Source: Emcibacter sp. SYSU 3D8
GTDB lineage: Bacteria > Pseudomonadota > Alphaproteobacteria > SMXS01
Direction of reading: 5' to 3'
Length of the DNA stretch: 64,000 nt
NCBI RefSeq assembly: GCF_039655875.1
Contig: NZ_JBBYXK010000002.1
Coordinates: 744,001-808,000, forward strand
The notes under the pieces were generated by a model. That model made no database searches. It was given only the letters and a program-made list of their open reading frames with translations, and had not been told where the DNA came from. How positions within the stretch are numbered: the first letter of the stretch is position 1; each line of letters begins with the position of its first letter. This document shows, in pieces, positions 21,191 through 31,364 of this stretch. The position numbers were made by a program, and so were the translations under genes.

Positions 21191-22111
21191 GTGTCATCCG
21201 CGGAACCCATCAAGGCAGGCGTCATGGGATGGCCTGTCGCCCATTCCCGCTCGCCGCTTATTCACGGCTACTGGCTCGAGCTGTACGGCATTGCCGGCAG
21301 CTACGGCCTGTTGCCGGTGCGGCCGGAGGAGGCGGTCGCCGCCATCCGCGCTTTGCCGGGCCAGGGCTATGCGGGTTGCAATTGCACGGTGCCGCACAAG
21401 CACGCGGCGCTCGAAGCCGCCGATGTCGTGGATGACCTCGCCCGCCGCATCGGCGCGGCCAACACCCTGGTCGTCAGGGACGGCGCTATCCATGCCACCA
21501 ATACGGATGCCGAAGGCTTTCTTGCCAATCTGACGGCCGGGGCCAACAGCGCGCTGCGTGCGCAATTCACCGAGGATTCGAGGGGCGCCGGACATGCCGG
21601 GTTCCTGGTCCAGGCGCCAGAGCTCCGCCTCGAGGCCGGACCCGCCGTGGTGCTGGGCGCAGGCGGGGCGGCACGGGCGGTGCTGGTGGCGCTGCTCGAT
21701 GCGGGCGTGCCGCAGATTCGCCTCGCCAACCGGACCCGCGGCCGTGCCGAGGAACTTGCCGGGGTGCTGGGGCAGGGGAAGGTCGAGGTCGTCGCGTGGG
21801 ATGAACGCGAGGCGGCGCTGGCCGGCGCGGCGCTACTGGTCAACACCACCAGCATGGGGATGCAGGGACAGCAGCCGCTGGAGCTGCGGCTCGATGACCT
21901 GCCTCCGGACGCGCTGGTCAACGACATCGTCTATGTGCCGCTGGAAACCGACCTGCTGGCCGCGGCGCGGGCGCGCGGCAACCTCGTGGTGGACGGTCTG
22001 GGCATGCTGCTGCATCAGGCCGCGCCCGGCTTCGAGGCCTGGTTCGGCGTCCGTCCGGAAGTGACACCCGCGCTTCGTAACCTGATTGTCAGCGACCTGG
22101 GGGGAAAATGA
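21191..22111 (+). CDS. aroE: Shikimate dehydrogenase
   Basis: 306 residues, about 25-30 longer than most AroE. Reduces 3-dehydroshikimate with NADPH. Substrate-binding [19 protein letters not shown] and [10 protein letters not shown] (catalytic Lys) are intact, as is the NADP motif [16 protein letters not shown] with NRTRGRA. The extra length is an insertion at about residues 118-150 just before the Rossmann motif. GTG start directly after the maf stop. Confidence 0.94.
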   Translation: MSSAEPIKAGVMGWPVAHSRSPLIHGYWLELYGIAGSYGLLPVRPEEAVAAIRALPGQGYAGCNCTVPHKHAALEAADVVDDLARRIGAANTLVVRDGAIHATNTDAEGFLANLTAGANSALRAQFTEDSRGAGHAGFLVQAPELRLEAGPAVVLGAGGAARAVLVALLDAGVPQIRLANRTRGRAEELAGVLGQGKVEVVAWDEREAALAGAALLVNTTSMGMQGQQPLELRLDDLPPDALVNDIVYVPLETDLLAAARARGNLVVDGLGMLLHQAAPGFEAWFGVRPEVTPALRNLIVSDLGGK

Positions 22112-22743
22112 TCCTGATCGGACTGACCGGCTCCATCGGCATGGGCAAGTCGGAGACCGCCCGCATGTTCCGGCGCGCGGGCGTGCCCGTCTACGACGCC
22201 GACGCGGCGGTCCATGCGCTGATGCGCAAAGGCGGCGCGGCGGTGAAGCCGGTCGAAGCGGCGTTTCCGGGCGTGGTCCGGGATGGCGCCGTCGACCGGG
22301 CCGAACTGGGCAAGCGGGTATTCGGCAAGCCCGAGGAATTGCGCAAGCTCGAGCGCATCGTCCACCCCTTGGTGGGCCGGGCCCAGCGTCGCTTCCTGCA
22401 ACAGGCGCAGGCGCGCGGCGAGGCCGTGGTGGTGCTCGATATTCCCCTATTGTTCGAGACCGGAGGCGACCGCTACGTGGATTATTCCGTGGTCGTCTCG
22501 GCACCGGCCGAGGTGCAGCGGCGCCGGGTACTCGCCCGGCCGGGCATGACCGAGGATCGCCTCAACCATGTGCTCGCCTTGCAGACTCCGGACCGGGTCA
22601 AGCGCCGGAAGGCGGACTTCGTGGTGCATTCCGGCCTCGGCAAGGCCTTTGCACGGCAGGCCGTGGAGCGTATCCTCCGCACCATCCGGGAAACCGGCCG
22701 CGCCCGGGTCTGGCCGGGCCGAATCCTGCTACGGCGGAGATAG
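22108..22743 (+). CDS. coaE: Dephospho-CoA kinase
   Basis: A 211-residue P-loop kinase for the last step of CoA synthesis. Walker A is GSIGMGKSE (residues about 8-16), followed by [11 protein letters not shown] and the lid region [16 protein letters not shown]. Overlaps aroE by 4 bp and abuts dnaQ. The aroE-coaE-dnaQ order is typical of alphaproteobacteria. Confidence 0.95.
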   Translation: MILIGLTGSIGMGKSETARMFRRAGVPVYDADAAVHALMRKGGAAVKPVEAAFPGVVRDGAVDRAELGKRVFGKPEELRKLERIVHPLVGRAQRRFLQQAQARGEAVVVLDIPLLFETGGDRYVDYSVVVSAPAEVQRRRVLARPGMTEDRLNHVLALQTPDRVKRRKADFVVHSGLGKAFARQAVERILRTIRETGRARVWPGRILLRRR

Positions 22744-23412
22744 ATGCGCGAAATCGTCCTCGATACGGAAACCACCGGCTTCGATCCGCTGCAGGGTCAC
22801 CGTGTGGTCGAGATCGGCTGTCTCGAGCTGGTCAACCACATGCCCACCGGGCGCAGCTTCCACGTCTATCTCAATCCGGACCGGGACATGCCGGCGGGCG
22901 CCTTTCAGGTGCACGGATTGTCCGAGGACTTTCTTGCCGACAAGCCTCGCTTTCCCGAGGTTGCGGACGACTTCCTTGCCTTCATCGACGATGGCGCGCT
23001 GATCGCTCACAACGCCTCGTTCGACATGGCCTTTCTCAACGCCGAACTGCAGCGCGCCAGCCGGCCGCTCATTCCCGGCGAGCGGGTGATCGACACGCTG
23101 GCGCTGGCGCGCCGGAAATTTCCCGGCGCCAACAACAGCCTCGATGCGCTGTGCCGGCGCTTCGCCGTCGACAACAGTGGCCGCACCCTGCACGGCGCCT
23201 TGCTCGACTCGGAATTGCTGGCCGAGGTCTATCTGGAGCTGATCGGCGGCCGTCAGCCGGGCCTTGTGCTGTCGGTTCAGGCGGCGCAGATCAGTGTCGC
23301 CGTCCAGCGCAACATCCGTCCGCCGCGCCCGCATGCGCCGACGATTGAGGAACTGGCCGCACACGCGGCGTTCATCGCAACGATCAAGGGCGCGCTCTGG
23401 CTTCAGGAATAG
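22744..23412 (+). CDS. dnaQ: DNA polymerase III epsilon subunit
   Basis: 222 residues. 3'-5' proofreading exonuclease of the replicase. Exo motifs are seen in order: VLDTETTGFDP (Exo I, DxE), LIAHNASFDMAFLN (Exo II) and HGALLDSELLAEVY (Exo III, H and D). The C-terminal tail would bind the alpha subunit. Starts right after the coaE stop. Confidence 0.95.
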   Translation: MREIVLDTETTGFDPLQGHRVVEIGCLELVNHMPTGRSFHVYLNPDRDMPAGAFQVHGLSEDFLADKPRFPEVADDFLAFIDDGALIAHNASFDMAFLNAELQRASRPLIPGERVIDTLALARRKFPGANNSLDALCRRFAVDNSGRTLHGALLDSELLAEVYLELIGGRQPGLVLSVQAAQISVAVQRNIRPPRPHAPTIEELAAHAAFIATIKGALWLQE

Positions 23413-23446
23413 CGATCGGGCCGCGAGGCGACTCAGGCGGCGGCGC

Positions 23447-23920
23447 TCAGTTCGGCTTGCCGGTTTCGGCATCGGCCAGGTGCTGGGCGCGGTACAGCGC
23501 GGCGAAGTCCACGGGCTCCAACAGTACCGGCGGAAAGCCGCCGTCGCGGATGGCGTCGGCCAGCACGCGCCGGGCGAACGGGAACATCAGGCGCGGGCAT
23601 TCCACGAGCAGCACCGGCGGCAGGTGCTCTTCCGGGACACCGCGAATGCCCCAGAGCGTGCCGTATTCCAGTTCGACGAGGAAGGCGACCATGTCGCCGC
23701 TGGTCGCCTTGACGTTGACCGTCATGACAACCTCGAAACCCTCGGAACCCACCTGGTTGACGCGGACCGACACGTTGACGTCGATGCGGGGCTTCTGCTC
23801 CTCGTTGGTCTGGAAGATCGCTGGCGTGTTCGGGCTCTCGAACGACAGGTCTTTCACATATTGCGTCAACAGGACGACCTGGCCGCCCTGGTTCTCCGCC
23901 TGCTCGTTCTTGTCGTTCAT
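23447..23920 (-). CDS. secB: Protein-export chaperone SecB
   Basis: 157 residues from ATG 23920. Holds preproteins unfolded and delivers them to SecA. Contains YVKDLSFESPNTP, the conserved SecB strand, and LLVECPRLMFPFARRVLADAIRDGGFPPVLLEPVDF. Upstream in-frame codons would add a non-family N-terminus. Convergent with dnaQ; fxsA lies 62 bp upstream on the same strand. Confidence 0.96.
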   Translation of the reverse strand: MNDKNEQAENQGGQVVLLTQYVKDLSFESPNTPAIFQTNEEQKPRIDVNVSVRVNQVGSEGFEVVMTVNVKATSGDMVAFLVELEYGTLWGIRGVPEEHLPPVLLVECPRLMFPFARRVLADAIRDGGFPPVLLEPVDFAALYRAQHLADAETGKPN

Positions 23921-23982
23921 GTAATCCTCGCTGGAATGAAGCGCGCGGACTTTAGCGGCGGCGCGGTGGCGCTTCAACCGGC

Positions 23983-24453
23983 TTATGGCGCTGGCGGCAG
24001 TCGCGGCTGGTTGCTCGAGGGATCCGGCGAACGGGAGGTGTCCATCACCACGAACTCGCCATCGACGACACCCGCCGCTGCCGCGCGGGCCTGGGCGGGC
24101 TTGAGCGCCCGGTGCAGTACGGCATAGCCCAGCGACCGGCGGACCCAGGGAACCAGCAGCAACAGGCCGAGCACGTCCGTGAAGAAGCCCGGCAGGATCA
24201 ACAGGCCGCCGGCGCCGATCAGCGCGATGCCGTCCAGCACGTCGGTGACCGGCGCCTCGCCACGCCTCAGGCTCTCCTGCGCCCGGCCGATTGCCCGCGG
24301 CGTCTGCATGCGGATAACCGCCATGCCCACAGCCACCGCGAGGAACGCCAGCGCCACGGTCGGACCCGCGCCGATGAGGTCGCCGACCTGGACGAACAGG
24401 TAGATCTCCAGCGCCGGGATCGCGACGAATATCAGGACGAGGGCAATCAGCAT
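23983..24453 (-). CDS. fxsA: FxsA family membrane protein
   Basis: 156 residues. FxsA is a small inner-membrane protein known from phage F exclusion in E. coli. Two to three hydrophobic segments: LIALVLIFVAIPALEIYLFVQVG, GAGPTVALAFLAVAVGMAVIRMQ, and GIALIGAGGLLILPGFFTDVLGLLLLVPWVR, the strongest family signature. The C-terminal tail is hydrophilic. Divergent from timA. Confidence 0.9.
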   Translation of the reverse strand: MLIALVLIFVAIPALEIYLFVQVGDLIGAGPTVALAFLAVAVGMAVIRMQTPRAIGRAQESLRRGEAPVTDVLDGIALIGAGGLLILPGFFTDVLGLLLLVPWVRRSLGYAVLHRALKPAQARAAAAGVVDGEFVVMDTSRSPDPSSNQPRLPPAP

Positions 24454-24596
24454 GCTTGTTCTTTCGGCAACTGCGAATTATCTATGGTCGATACGGCCCT
24501 GCGCCTTGCGGGCGGCCCACCGACACCTTGTCACCTGGGATCGGATATGGGTTCCTTCAACCGGACGTGCCGAAGCGAAAGGCTATACGTAGTAAC

Positions 24597-25280
24597 ATGG
24601 GCGGCGGACTCGACCTCATACTTCTGGCTCTGCTCGCGGGATTCATCATCCTGCGACTGGTGAGCGTGCTCGGCCGCCGGACCGGCAATGAGCACCGCCA
24701 GGAGAATCCGGCGGGCCTCGAACGCGCGTCGTCTCCGGCCGAGGCCAAGACTGTCGATCTTCCGGGCCGCGACCGCGCGCCGCTGGCGCCGCCTGCGGGC
24801 GCCGCCACCGGTTTCGACCGTGACACCCCGCTTGGCAAGTCGCTGTCGCGGATCATGGTTGCCGATCACAGCTTCGATCCGGACGGGTTCCTCGAAGGGG
24901 CCCGCGCAGCCTACGATATGGTGACGACGGCATTTGCCGAAGGCGACCGCGAAACCCTGCGGTCGCTGCTCAGTCCCGACGTGCTGCGTGATTTCGAGGC
25001 GGCCATCGCCGAGCGCGAGGCCGCGGACCAGACCATGCAGACGACGATCGTCGATATCCTCCAGAGCGAGATCACCGACGCCAGGCTGGAAAACGGCACG
25101 GCGGATGTGACCGTGATGATCAAGGCCGAGTTGATCAGCGTCGTGCGCGACAGCGAAGGCCGGATCATCGAGGGCAATCCGTCGGACACCGAAACGGTGA
25201 CGGACGTCTGGACGTTCTCGCGCCAGGTAAAGGCCCGCGACCCGAACTGGGCCCTTGTCGCTACCGACTCCCGCGACTGA
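24597..25280 (+). CDS. Tim44/TimA family membrane-anchored protein
   Basis: 227 residues. A single N-terminal membrane anchor (residues about 5-22, LILLALLAGFIILRLVSV) is followed by a low-complexity linker and a Tim44-like NTF2-fold domain (about 105-225, FDPDGFLEGARAAYDMVTTAFAEGD). Related to mitochondrial Tim44; alphaproteobacterial versions are called TimA and their role is unclear. Start at ATG 24597 puts the anchor at the extreme N-terminus. Divergent from secB/fxsA, a standard arrangement. Confidence 0.88.
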   Translation: MGGGLDLILLALLAGFIILRLVSVLGRRTGNEHRQENPAGLERASSPAEAKTVDLPGRDRAPLAPPAGAATGFDRDTPLGKSLSRIMVADHSFDPDGFLEGARAAYDMVTTAFAEGDRETLRSLLSPDVLRDFEAAIAEREAADQTMQTTIVDILQSEITDARLENGTADVTVMIKAELISVVRDSEGRIIEGNPSDTETVTDVWTFSRQVKARDPNWALVATDSRD

Positions 25281-25304
25281 CCGGGCCGCGAGGGCCGGCC
25301 GGCG

Positions 25305-26522
25305 GTGCAAACCAGATCTCCCTTCATTCTTGTCCTGCTTCTGCTTGCTGCGATAACCGCTGCGGGCATCTGGCTGCTGACACGCCCTGGGACGCTTGCG
25401 CCCGGCGAGCAGCCGGCAATGGAACTCAGGCAGGTTTTCTGGGCCGACCTTGAAGGCTGGGACCGGGACGACCAGGCCGCCGCGTTGCGCGCCTTCCTGA
25501 AATCGTGCGAGACCCTGCTCAGGCAACCGCCCGGCAAGCCCATGGACGGCGCTGGCTTTGCCGGCACCGTGGGCGAGTGGCAGGGGGATTGCCGCGATGC
25601 CCAGGCGCTCAGGCCGGGTGACCCCATTGCCGCCCGGCGCTTTTTCGAAGACCGCTTCCGCCCGTTCGCGGTGCGCAGCGGCGGTGAGGCGAAGGGATTG
25701 TTCACGGGCTATTACGCGCCCATGGTGCAGGGCAGCCGCAGCCGCGACGAAACCTACACTGTGCCGCTCCACGCGGTGCCGCCCGAGTTGGTGATGGTCG
25801 ATCTGGGCCTGTTCCGCCCCGGCCTCAAGGGCGAGCGCATCGCCGGCAAGCTGGATGGAAACAGGCTGGTGCCGTTCGCCTCGCGCGGCGACATCGTCGG
25901 CGGCGCGCTGGCGGACCGCGGCCTCGAGATCATGTGGCTGAAAGACCCGGTCGATGCCTTCTTCCTGCAAATCCAGGGTTCGGGCCTTGTGCGCCTGCCC
26001 GACGGCGGCATGGTCCGGCTCGGCTATGCCGGACAGAACGGACACCCCTATACGGCAATTGGCAGGCTGCTCGTGCAGCGCGGCGAGATGACCCGGGAAG
26101 AGACCAGCATGCAGAGCATTCGCGCCTGGGTGAACGAGCATCCCGGTGCAGGCAAGGCGCTGATGGACGAGAACGCCTCCTATGTGTTTTTCGAGGAACA
26201 GCATGCCGAAGGCGCCATTGGCGCGCAGGGCGTGGTTCTCACCGGTGGCCGGTCCATGGCGGTCGACCGCACTTATATGCCGCTCGGCGCACCGCTGTGG
26301 CTCGACGTGGAAAGCGACGACGGCGCGCGCAAGCTGAACCGGCTGGTGGTCGCCCAGGATACCGGCGGCGCCATTCGCGGCATTGTCCGCGGCGACTTCT
26401 ACTGGGGCGAGGGTGACAGGGCCGAGTCAGCCGCGGGCGCCATGAAGGACCGGGGCCGCTATTATATCCTGCTGCCCCAGGGGCCGGCCGCGCGGGCGCT
26501 CCGGCAAAAGCCGGGACCATGA
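25305..26522 (+). CDS. mltA: Membrane-bound lytic murein transglycosylase A
   Basis: 405 residues. Cleaves peptidoglycan glycan strands forming 1,6-anhydro-MurNAc. An N-terminal hydrophobic segment (8-25) acts as anchor or signal; no lipobox cysteine is seen. The MltA core has GLFTGYYAPMVQGS and a C-terminal 3D domain with AQDTGGAIRGIVRGDFYWG, carrying the catalytic Asp. GTG start. Overlaps the Smr gene by 4 bp. Confidence 0.93.
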   Translation: MQTRSPFILVLLLLAAITAAGIWLLTRPGTLAPGEQPAMELRQVFWADLEGWDRDDQAAALRAFLKSCETLLRQPPGKPMDGAGFAGTVGEWQGDCRDAQALRPGDPIAARRFFEDRFRPFAVRSGGEAKGLFTGYYAPMVQGSRSRDETYTVPLHAVPPELVMVDLGLFRPGLKGERIAGKLDGNRLVPFASRGDIVGGALADRGLEIMWLKDPVDAFFLQIQGSGLVRLPDGGMVRLGYAGQNGHPYTAIGRLLVQRGEMTREETSMQSIRAWVNEHPGAGKALMDENASYVFFEEQHAEGAIGAQGVVLTGGRSMAVDRTYMPLGAPLWLDVESDDGARKLNRLVVAQDTGGAIRGIVRGDFYWGEGDRAESAAGAMKDRGRYYILLPQGPAARALRQKPGP

Positions 26523-27088
26523 CCCGCAAGCCTCTCAGGCCGGAAGACGCAGCACTCTGGGCGGCGGTGACCCGGGACGTGGCGCCGCTGAAGGGCGGCA
26601 AGGCCGTGCGCTTCGATGCGTGGCGCCATCCGCGCGACATTCCGGTGCGCGACCATCCGGCCCGCCGCTGGGCGGCCGAGCCCGTCTTCGACATGCCGCC
26701 GCGCCACGCCGCGCCGGCACCGCAATCGCTTGCCGGTCTCGACGGCGCCCGCGCCAAGCGGCTGCAGCGCGGCAAACTGCCTGTCGAGGGCCGGCTCGAC
26801 CTGCACGGCATGACCCAGGAAAAGGCCTGGCGCGCGTTGGGGCCGTTTCTTGCCCGGTCGCAGGAAGCGGGCAAGCGGGTGGTGCTGGTGGTCACCGGCA
26901 AGGGCGGCGCGAAGAAGGACGACGGCGAGCACGCCTGGACCGAGCCGCGCACCGGCATCCTGCGCAACCTTGTCCCGCAATGGCTGTCCGAGGGCGACAA
27001 CCGGGCGCGGGTCGTGGCCTGGAATCCTGCCAGTGCCCAGCACGGCGGTGATGGCGCGCTTTATGTGGTGCTGCGACGAATCCGCTGA
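26519..27088 (+). CDS. Smr/MutS2-type endonuclease domain protein
   Basis: 189 residues. A basic N-terminal region leads into a Smr domain (about residues 95-185) with LDLHGMTQEKAW and VLVVTGKGG, the nuclease motifs. Stand-alone Smr proteins next to mltA are common in alphaproteobacteria. Substrate not established. Last gene of the timA-mltA-smr run. Confidence 0.9.
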   Translation: MTRKPLRPEDAALWAAVTRDVAPLKGGKAVRFDAWRHPRDIPVRDHPARRWAAEPVFDMPPRHAAPAPQSLAGLDGARAKRLQRGKLPVEGRLDLHGMTQEKAWRALGPFLARSQEAGKRVVLVVTGKGGAKKDDGEHAWTEPRTGILRNLVPQWLSEGDNRARVVAWNPASAQHGGDGALYVVLRRIR

Positions 27089-27114
27089 TTGGCTCTCACC
27101 CCGAAGGGTGGGTG

Positions 27115-27621
27115 TCAGGCCGAAAACGCCCGTTCCATCAACAGGATGTCGATATAGCGGCCGAACTTGAACCCGGCCTCGCTGAGTTCGCCGATGGTCC
27201 TGAAGCCGAATTTCTCATGCAGCGCGGCCGATCCGGGATTGGGCTGGGAAATCAACGCCACGGCGCGGTGCAATGCCGGCTCCCGGTCGAGCGCCGAGAA
27301 CAGCGCGCCATAGAGCGTGCTGCCGATGCCCTGCTCGTCGGCATGGGGCGCCAGATAGATCGCCACCTCTACGGTCTTTTCATAGGCCGGCTTGTCACGA
27401 AACGGGCTTGAATAGGCGAAGCCCTGGATGACGTTGCCGGCGCTTGCGGCTACGAATATCTGATGCGGGCCCTGCCGGGCGAACTGGTTGAACCAGCCGA
27501 TCCGGTCCGAGGCGCGGAACGGCCTGGTGTCGAAGGTGATCACCGTATTGGCGACGAAATAATTGTAGATCTCGGTGATCGCCGCCAGGTCCGCTTCGGT
27601 ACCGTGGCGGGCGGCCGCCAT
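27115..27621 (-). CDS. GNAT family N-acetyltransferase, phosphinothricin-type
   Basis: 168 residues. Contains ITEIYNYFVANTVITFDTRP at the N-terminus and HADEQGIGSTLYGALF, the acetyl-CoA pyrophosphate loop. This fits the Pat/bar-like subfamily acting on small amines or amino acids. Overlaps the hslU stop by one base, so it reads as the third gene of an hslV-hslU transcript. The true substrate is unknown. Confidence 0.85.
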   Translation of the reverse strand: MAAARHGTEADLAAITEIYNYFVANTVITFDTRPFRASDRIGWFNQFARQGPHQIFVAASAGNVIQGFAYSSPFRDKPAYEKTVEVAIYLAPHADEQGIGSTLYGALFSALDREPALHRAVALISQPNPGSAALHEKFGFRTIGELSEAGFKFGRYIDILLMERAFSA

Positions 27622-28934
27622 TACAGGATGTGCTTCGACAGGTCGGTGTCGCGCACCAGCTCGCCCACCTGGGCATCGACATAGGCGGCGTCGACGGTGA
27701 TCGTGGTGCCTGGCTTGTCGGTTGCGTCGAAGCTGATTTCGTCCAGCACCATCTCCAGGATGGTGTGCAACCGGCGGGCGCCGATGTTTTCCACCGACAG
27801 ATTCACCTCGTAGGCGGTTTCCGCCAGCGCGTCGATGCCGTCATCGGTGAAGTCGAGGGTCACGCCTTCGGTCTCCATCAGCGCCTTGTACTGCTTGATC
27901 AGCGAGGCTTCCGGTTCTGTCAGGATGCGCCGGAAATCGTCGCGGCTCAATGCCTTGAGTTCCACCCGGATCGGGAGGCGGCCCTGCAGTTCCGGCAACA
28001 GGTCGGACGGCTTGGCGATCGAAAACGCGCCGGAGGCGATGAACAGCACGTGGTCGGTCCGGACCGGGCCGTATTTGGTGCTGACCGTGGTGCCTTCGAT
28101 CAGCGGCAGCAGGTCGCGCTGCACGCCTTCGCGCGACACGTCGGCGCCGCTGCGCTCGCCGGAACGGGCGGTGATCTTGTCGATCTCGTCCAGGAATACG
28201 ATGCCGGTCTGCTCCACCGCGTCGATGGCCGCGCGGGTGACGTCCTCGTCGTCCAGCAGCTTGTCGCTTTCCTCGGCCACCAGCAGGGGATGGCTTTCCA
28301 GCACGGTGGTGCGCTTGTCGCGGGTACGGCCGCCCATCATCTTGCCGAACATGTCGTTCAGGTTGAGCATGCCCATCTGGGCGCCGGGCATGCCCGGAAT
28401 GTCGAAGGTCGGCAGGTTGCCGCCGGCATTATCGGCCACCTTGACGACGATTTCCTTGTCGTCCATTTCGCCGGCGCGCAGCTTCTGGCGGAATTTCTCG
28501 CGGGTGTCGGGCCGGGCATCGGTACCGACCAGCGCGTCGAGCACGCGTTCCTCGGCGGCCAGTTCGGCGCGGGCGCGTACTTCCTTGCGCTTCTTTTCGC
28601 GCACCATGACGATGGCCAGCTCCAGCAGGTCGCGGATGATCGATTCGACATCACGGCCCACATAGCCCACTTCGGTGAACTTGGTGGCCTCCACCTTCAT
28701 GAACGGCGCTTCCGCCAGCTTGGCCAGGCGGCGCGATATCTCGGTCTTGCCGACACCGGTCGGGCCGATCATCAGGATGTTCTTGGGCAGCACCTCGTCG
28801 CGCAGGCTGTCGGGCAGCTGCTGGCGGCGCCAGCGGTTGCGCAGCGCCACGGCCACGGCGCGCTTGGCGTCATTCTGGCCGACGATGTAGCGATCGAGCT
28901 CGGAGACGATCTCGCGGGGTGAAAAGGCGCTCAC
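27621..28934 (-). CDS. hslU: ATP-dependent protease ATPase subunit HslU
   Basis: 437 residues. AAA+ unfoldase that feeds HslV. Walker [10 protein letters not shown] near residues 58-66, Walker [11 protein letters not shown], sensor region VLFIASGAF, and an intact C-terminal tail ending DLSKHIL, which docks into HslV. The inserted I domain with [22 protein letters not shown] is present. Overlaps hslV by 4 bp. Confidence 0.97.
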   Translation of the reverse strand: MSAFSPREIVSELDRYIVGQNDAKRAVAVALRNRWRRQQLPDSLRDEVLPKNILMIGPTGVGKTEISRRLAKLAEAPFMKVEATKFTEVGYVGRDVESIIRDLLELAIVMVREKKRKEVRARAELAAEERVLDALVGTDARPDTREKFRQKLRAGEMDDKEIVVKVADNAGGNLPTFDIPGMPGAQMGMLNLNDMFGKMMGGRTRDKRTTVLESHPLLVAEESDKLLDDEDVTRAAIDAVEQTGIVFLDEIDKITARSGERSGADVSREGVQRDLLPLIEGTTVSTKYGPVRTDHVLFIASGAFSIAKPSDLLPELQGRLPIRVELKALSRDDFRRILTEPEASLIKQYKALMETEGVTLDFTDDGIDALAETAYEVNLSVENIGARRLHTILEMVLDEISFDATDKPGTTITVDAAYVDAQVGELVRDTDLSKHIL

Positions 28935-29479
28935 TTGCCCTCCAGCACTTCGACGGTGAGATTCTCGTTGGTGAAGACGCAGATCTCGGCGGCGATCTTC
29001 ATCGACCGGCGCACGATGTCCTCGGCACTCAGGTCCAGGTCATAGAGCGCCTTGGCCGCGGCCAGCGCGTAATTGCCGCCCGAGCCGATGGCGATAATGC
29101 CGTCGCCGGGCTCCAGCACGTCGCCGGTGCCGGTCAGCAGCAGGCTGGTATCCTTGTCGCCGACGGCCAGCAGCGCTTCCAGCCGGCGCAAATAGCGGTC
29201 GGTCCGCCAGTCCTTGGCCAGTTCGACGCAGGCGCGGGTCAGATTGCCGCTGTGCTTTTCCAGCTTGCCCTCGAGCCGCTCGAACAAGGTGAAGGCATCG
29301 GCGGTGGCGCCCGCGAAGCCGGCGATGATGCCGCCGTCGCCGATCCGCCGCACCTTGCGGGCGTTCGGTTTGATGATGGTGTTGCCCATCGAGACCTGGC
29401 CGTCGCCCGCCATGACGAGCGTGCCGGCCTTGCGGACCGAAAGGATGGTGGTTCCGTGCCAGGAGGTATTATCGGACAT
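28931..29479 (-). CDS. hslV: ATP-dependent protease proteolytic subunit HslV
   Basis: 182 residues. Proteasome-beta-like threonine peptidase. WHGTTILSV contains the processed Thr; GDGQVSMGN and [19 protein letters not shown] are family motifs. No Shine-Dalgarno is visible before ATG 29479, and a promoter-like pair lies very close upstream. Divergent from hisB. Confidence 0.96.
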   Translation of the reverse strand: MSDNTSWHGTTILSVRKAGTLVMAGDGQVSMGNTIIKPNARKVRRIGDGGIIAGFAGATADAFTLFERLEGKLEKHSGNLTRACVELAKDWRTDRYLRRLEALLAVGDKDTSLLLTGTGDVLEPGDGIIAIGSGGNYALAAAKALYDLDLSAEDIVRRSMKIAAEICVFTNENLTVEVLEGK

Positions 29480-29487
29480 GGCTGGTT

Positions 29488-29515
29488 ACATAGGGACCTT
29501 GAACAGGGGTTGCAA
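29488..29515 (-). promoter_or_regulatory. Candidate hslVU promoter, possibly heat-shock type
   Basis: On the minus strand TTGCAA (29510-29515), 16 bp, then CTATGT (29488-29493), which resembles an RpoH-type -10 of the CCTATNT form. The -10 ends only 8 bp before the hslV ATG, so the leader would be almost absent. Weak evidence without transcript data. Confidence 0.35.
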
Positions 29516-29599
29516 CAGGGGATCCGGCGACCGGTTAGCCTTGTCCCGCCGGAAAACAGAACTACACAATAACCGCGGTTCCCGGTATGAGAATGCGAC

Positions 29600-30199
29600 A
29601 TGCGCAAAGCCAAGATCGAACGAAACACCAAGGAAACCCGGATATCCGTCGAGGTGAACATCGACGGGACCGGCAGCTATGACGTCCAGACCGGCATCGG
29701 CTTCCTCGACCACATGCTCGAGCAGCTGTCGCGCCACTCGCTGATGGACCTCACGGTCCGCGCCGAGGGCGACCTGCATATCGACTTCCATCACACCACC
29801 GAAGATACCGGAATCGCCATCGGCGAGGCCGTGTCTCAGGCGCTGGGCGACCGCAAGGGAATCGAGCGCTACGGCTCGGCGATCATTCCCATGGACGAAA
29901 CCTGCACCCGCGTGGCGCTGGACATGTCGAACCGTCCCTACCTGATCTGGAAGGTGGACTTCTCCAAGCCCAAGCTGGGCGACATGGACACCGAACTGTT
30001 CAAGGAATGGTTCCAGGCGTTCTCCCAGTCGGCCGGCTGCACGCTGCACATCGAGAATCTTTACGGCGAGAACAACCACCACATCGTCGAAAGCTGCTTC
30101 AAGGGCATTGCCCGCAGTCTGAAGCAGGCGCTTGCCGTCGATCCGCGCAAGGCCGATGCCGTGCCCTCGACCAAGGGCGTGCTCGGCGGGAGCCTCTGA
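29600..30199 (+). CDS. hisB: Imidazoleglycerol-phosphate dehydratase
   Basis: 199 residues, monofunctional. Dehydrates imidazole glycerol phosphate to imidazole acetol phosphate. Metal-binding [16 protein letters not shown] and [15 protein letters not shown] motifs are intact, as is [15 protein letters not shown]. First gene of the local his cluster; TGATG overlap with the next gene. Confidence 0.97.
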   Translation: MRKAKIERNTKETRISVEVNIDGTGSYDVQTGIGFLDHMLEQLSRHSLMDLTVRAEGDLHIDFHHTTEDTGIAIGEAVSQALGDRKGIERYGSAIIPMDETCTRVALDMSNRPYLIWKVDFSKPKLGDMDTELFKEWFQAFSQSAGCTLHIENLYGENNHHIVESCFKGIARSLKQALAVDPRKADAVPSTKGVLGGSL

Positions 30200-30642
30200 T
30201 GGCCGGCACCAAGCTCTATACCGTTCACGAAAAGGGCGGCGTCGAGGGCGAGGTCGAGTTTGTCCGCGAGGGCTTCAGCATCTGGGCCTTCCTGTTCTCC
30301 TTCCTGTGGCTGTGGGCGCACCGGGCCTGGCTGGCCGGATTCGCGGTGCTGGGCCTGTTCCTGCTGCTGGGTTTCGGCCAGACGGCGCTGGGCGTGCCGG
30401 AATATCTCCACATCGCCATCCAGGTGGTGATCGGCATCGGCGCCGGCATCTTCGGCCGGGACTGTTACCGCGCGGCGCTGACCCGGCGCGGCTTTGTCGA
30501 GACCGGTGTCGCCACCGGTGAGTCCATCGACGAGGCCGAGATCCGCTATTTCGGCAAACGCCTCAACCAGCTTGCCGCGGCGCCGCCGGCAGCAGTCCCT
30601 GAGGCCGGGCTCCATTCCGCCGCGCCGGCGATCCCGGCGTAG
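30199..30642 (+). CDS. DUF2628 family membrane protein
   Basis: 147 residues. FVREGFSIWAFLFSFLWLWAHRAW is the DUF2628 hallmark, followed by a second and third hydrophobic segment (about 48-90). It commonly sits between hisB and hisH in alphaproteobacteria, with no known role in histidine synthesis. Start shares one base with the hisB stop. Confidence 0.88.
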   Translation: MAGTKLYTVHEKGGVEGEVEFVREGFSIWAFLFSFLWLWAHRAWLAGFAVLGLFLLLGFGQTALGVPEYLHIAIQVVIGIGAGIFGRDCYRAALTRRGFVETGVATGESIDEAEIRYFGKRLNQLAAAPPAAVPEAGLHSAAPAIPA

Positions 30643-30710
30643 TTTGAACTTGTCACGCCCGCCTGATGCGGGCATATGCCCCAACAACCAAACCCCGCGA
30701 GAACAGGGCC

Positions 30711-31364
30711 ATGGCTACGGCTGAAACCGTCGCGATCATCGACTACGGCTCGGGCAATCTGCGCTCGGCCGAAAAGGCATTCGCCCGTGCGGCCGCCGAG
30801 GCGGGCACTGGACAGGACATTGTCGTCACCGCCGATCCGGCGGTGATCGCATCGGCCTCCCGCGTGGTGCTGCCCGGCGTGGGCGCCTTTGCCGACTGCC
30901 GCCGGGGCCTGCTTGCCATCGACGGCATGGGCGAGGCGCTCGAGACCGCCGTACATGGCCGCAAGGCGCCCTTCTTCGGCATCTGCGTCGGCATGCAGCT
31001 GATGGCGGAATGGGGCCTCGAGCATGGCCGCCATCCCGGCCTTGGCTGGCTGCGCGGCGCGGTCGAGCCGCTGGCGCCGGCGGATCCGGAGCTGAAAATC
31101 CCGCATATGGGCTGGAACGACCTGGCGCTGTGCCGCGCTCATCCCGTTCTCGAGGGCATCGAGAGCGGCGAACATGTCTATTTCGTGCATTCCTATGCCT
31201 TCCGGCCCACCGATCCGGGCGATCTGCTGGCCACCGCCGATTATGGCGGACCGGTCACGGCGCTGGTCGGCCGGGCCAACATGATCGGCAGCCAGTTCCA
31301 CCCTGAAAAGAGTCAGGCGGCGGGACTGCGGCTGATCGCCAACTTCCTGAGGTGGACACCGTGA
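30711..31364 (+). CDS. hisH: Imidazole glycerol phosphate synthase, glutaminase subunit
   Basis: 217 residues from ATG 30711 ([18 protein letters not shown]). Supplies ammonia to HisF. Oxyanion strand PGVGAFADC, nucleophile GICVGMQLM, and the late His-Glu of FHPEKSQ complete the triad. Stop overlaps the hisA GTG by 4 bp. Confidence 0.96.
   Translation: MATAETVAIIDYGSGNLRSAEKAFARAAAEAGTGQDIVVTADPAVIASASRVVLPGVGAFADCRRGLLAIDGMGEALETAVHGRKAPFFGICVGMQLMAEWGLEHGRHPGLGWLRGAVEPLAPADPELKIPHMGWNDLALCRAHPVLEGIESGEHVYFVHSYAFRPTDPGDLLATADYGGPVTALVGRANMIGSQFHPEKSQAAGLRLIANFLRWTP

Noticed and set aside
24531-26204. A 557-codon minus-strand frame opposite timA and mltA
   Set aside because: Shadow of two recognised genes with good motifs and starts.
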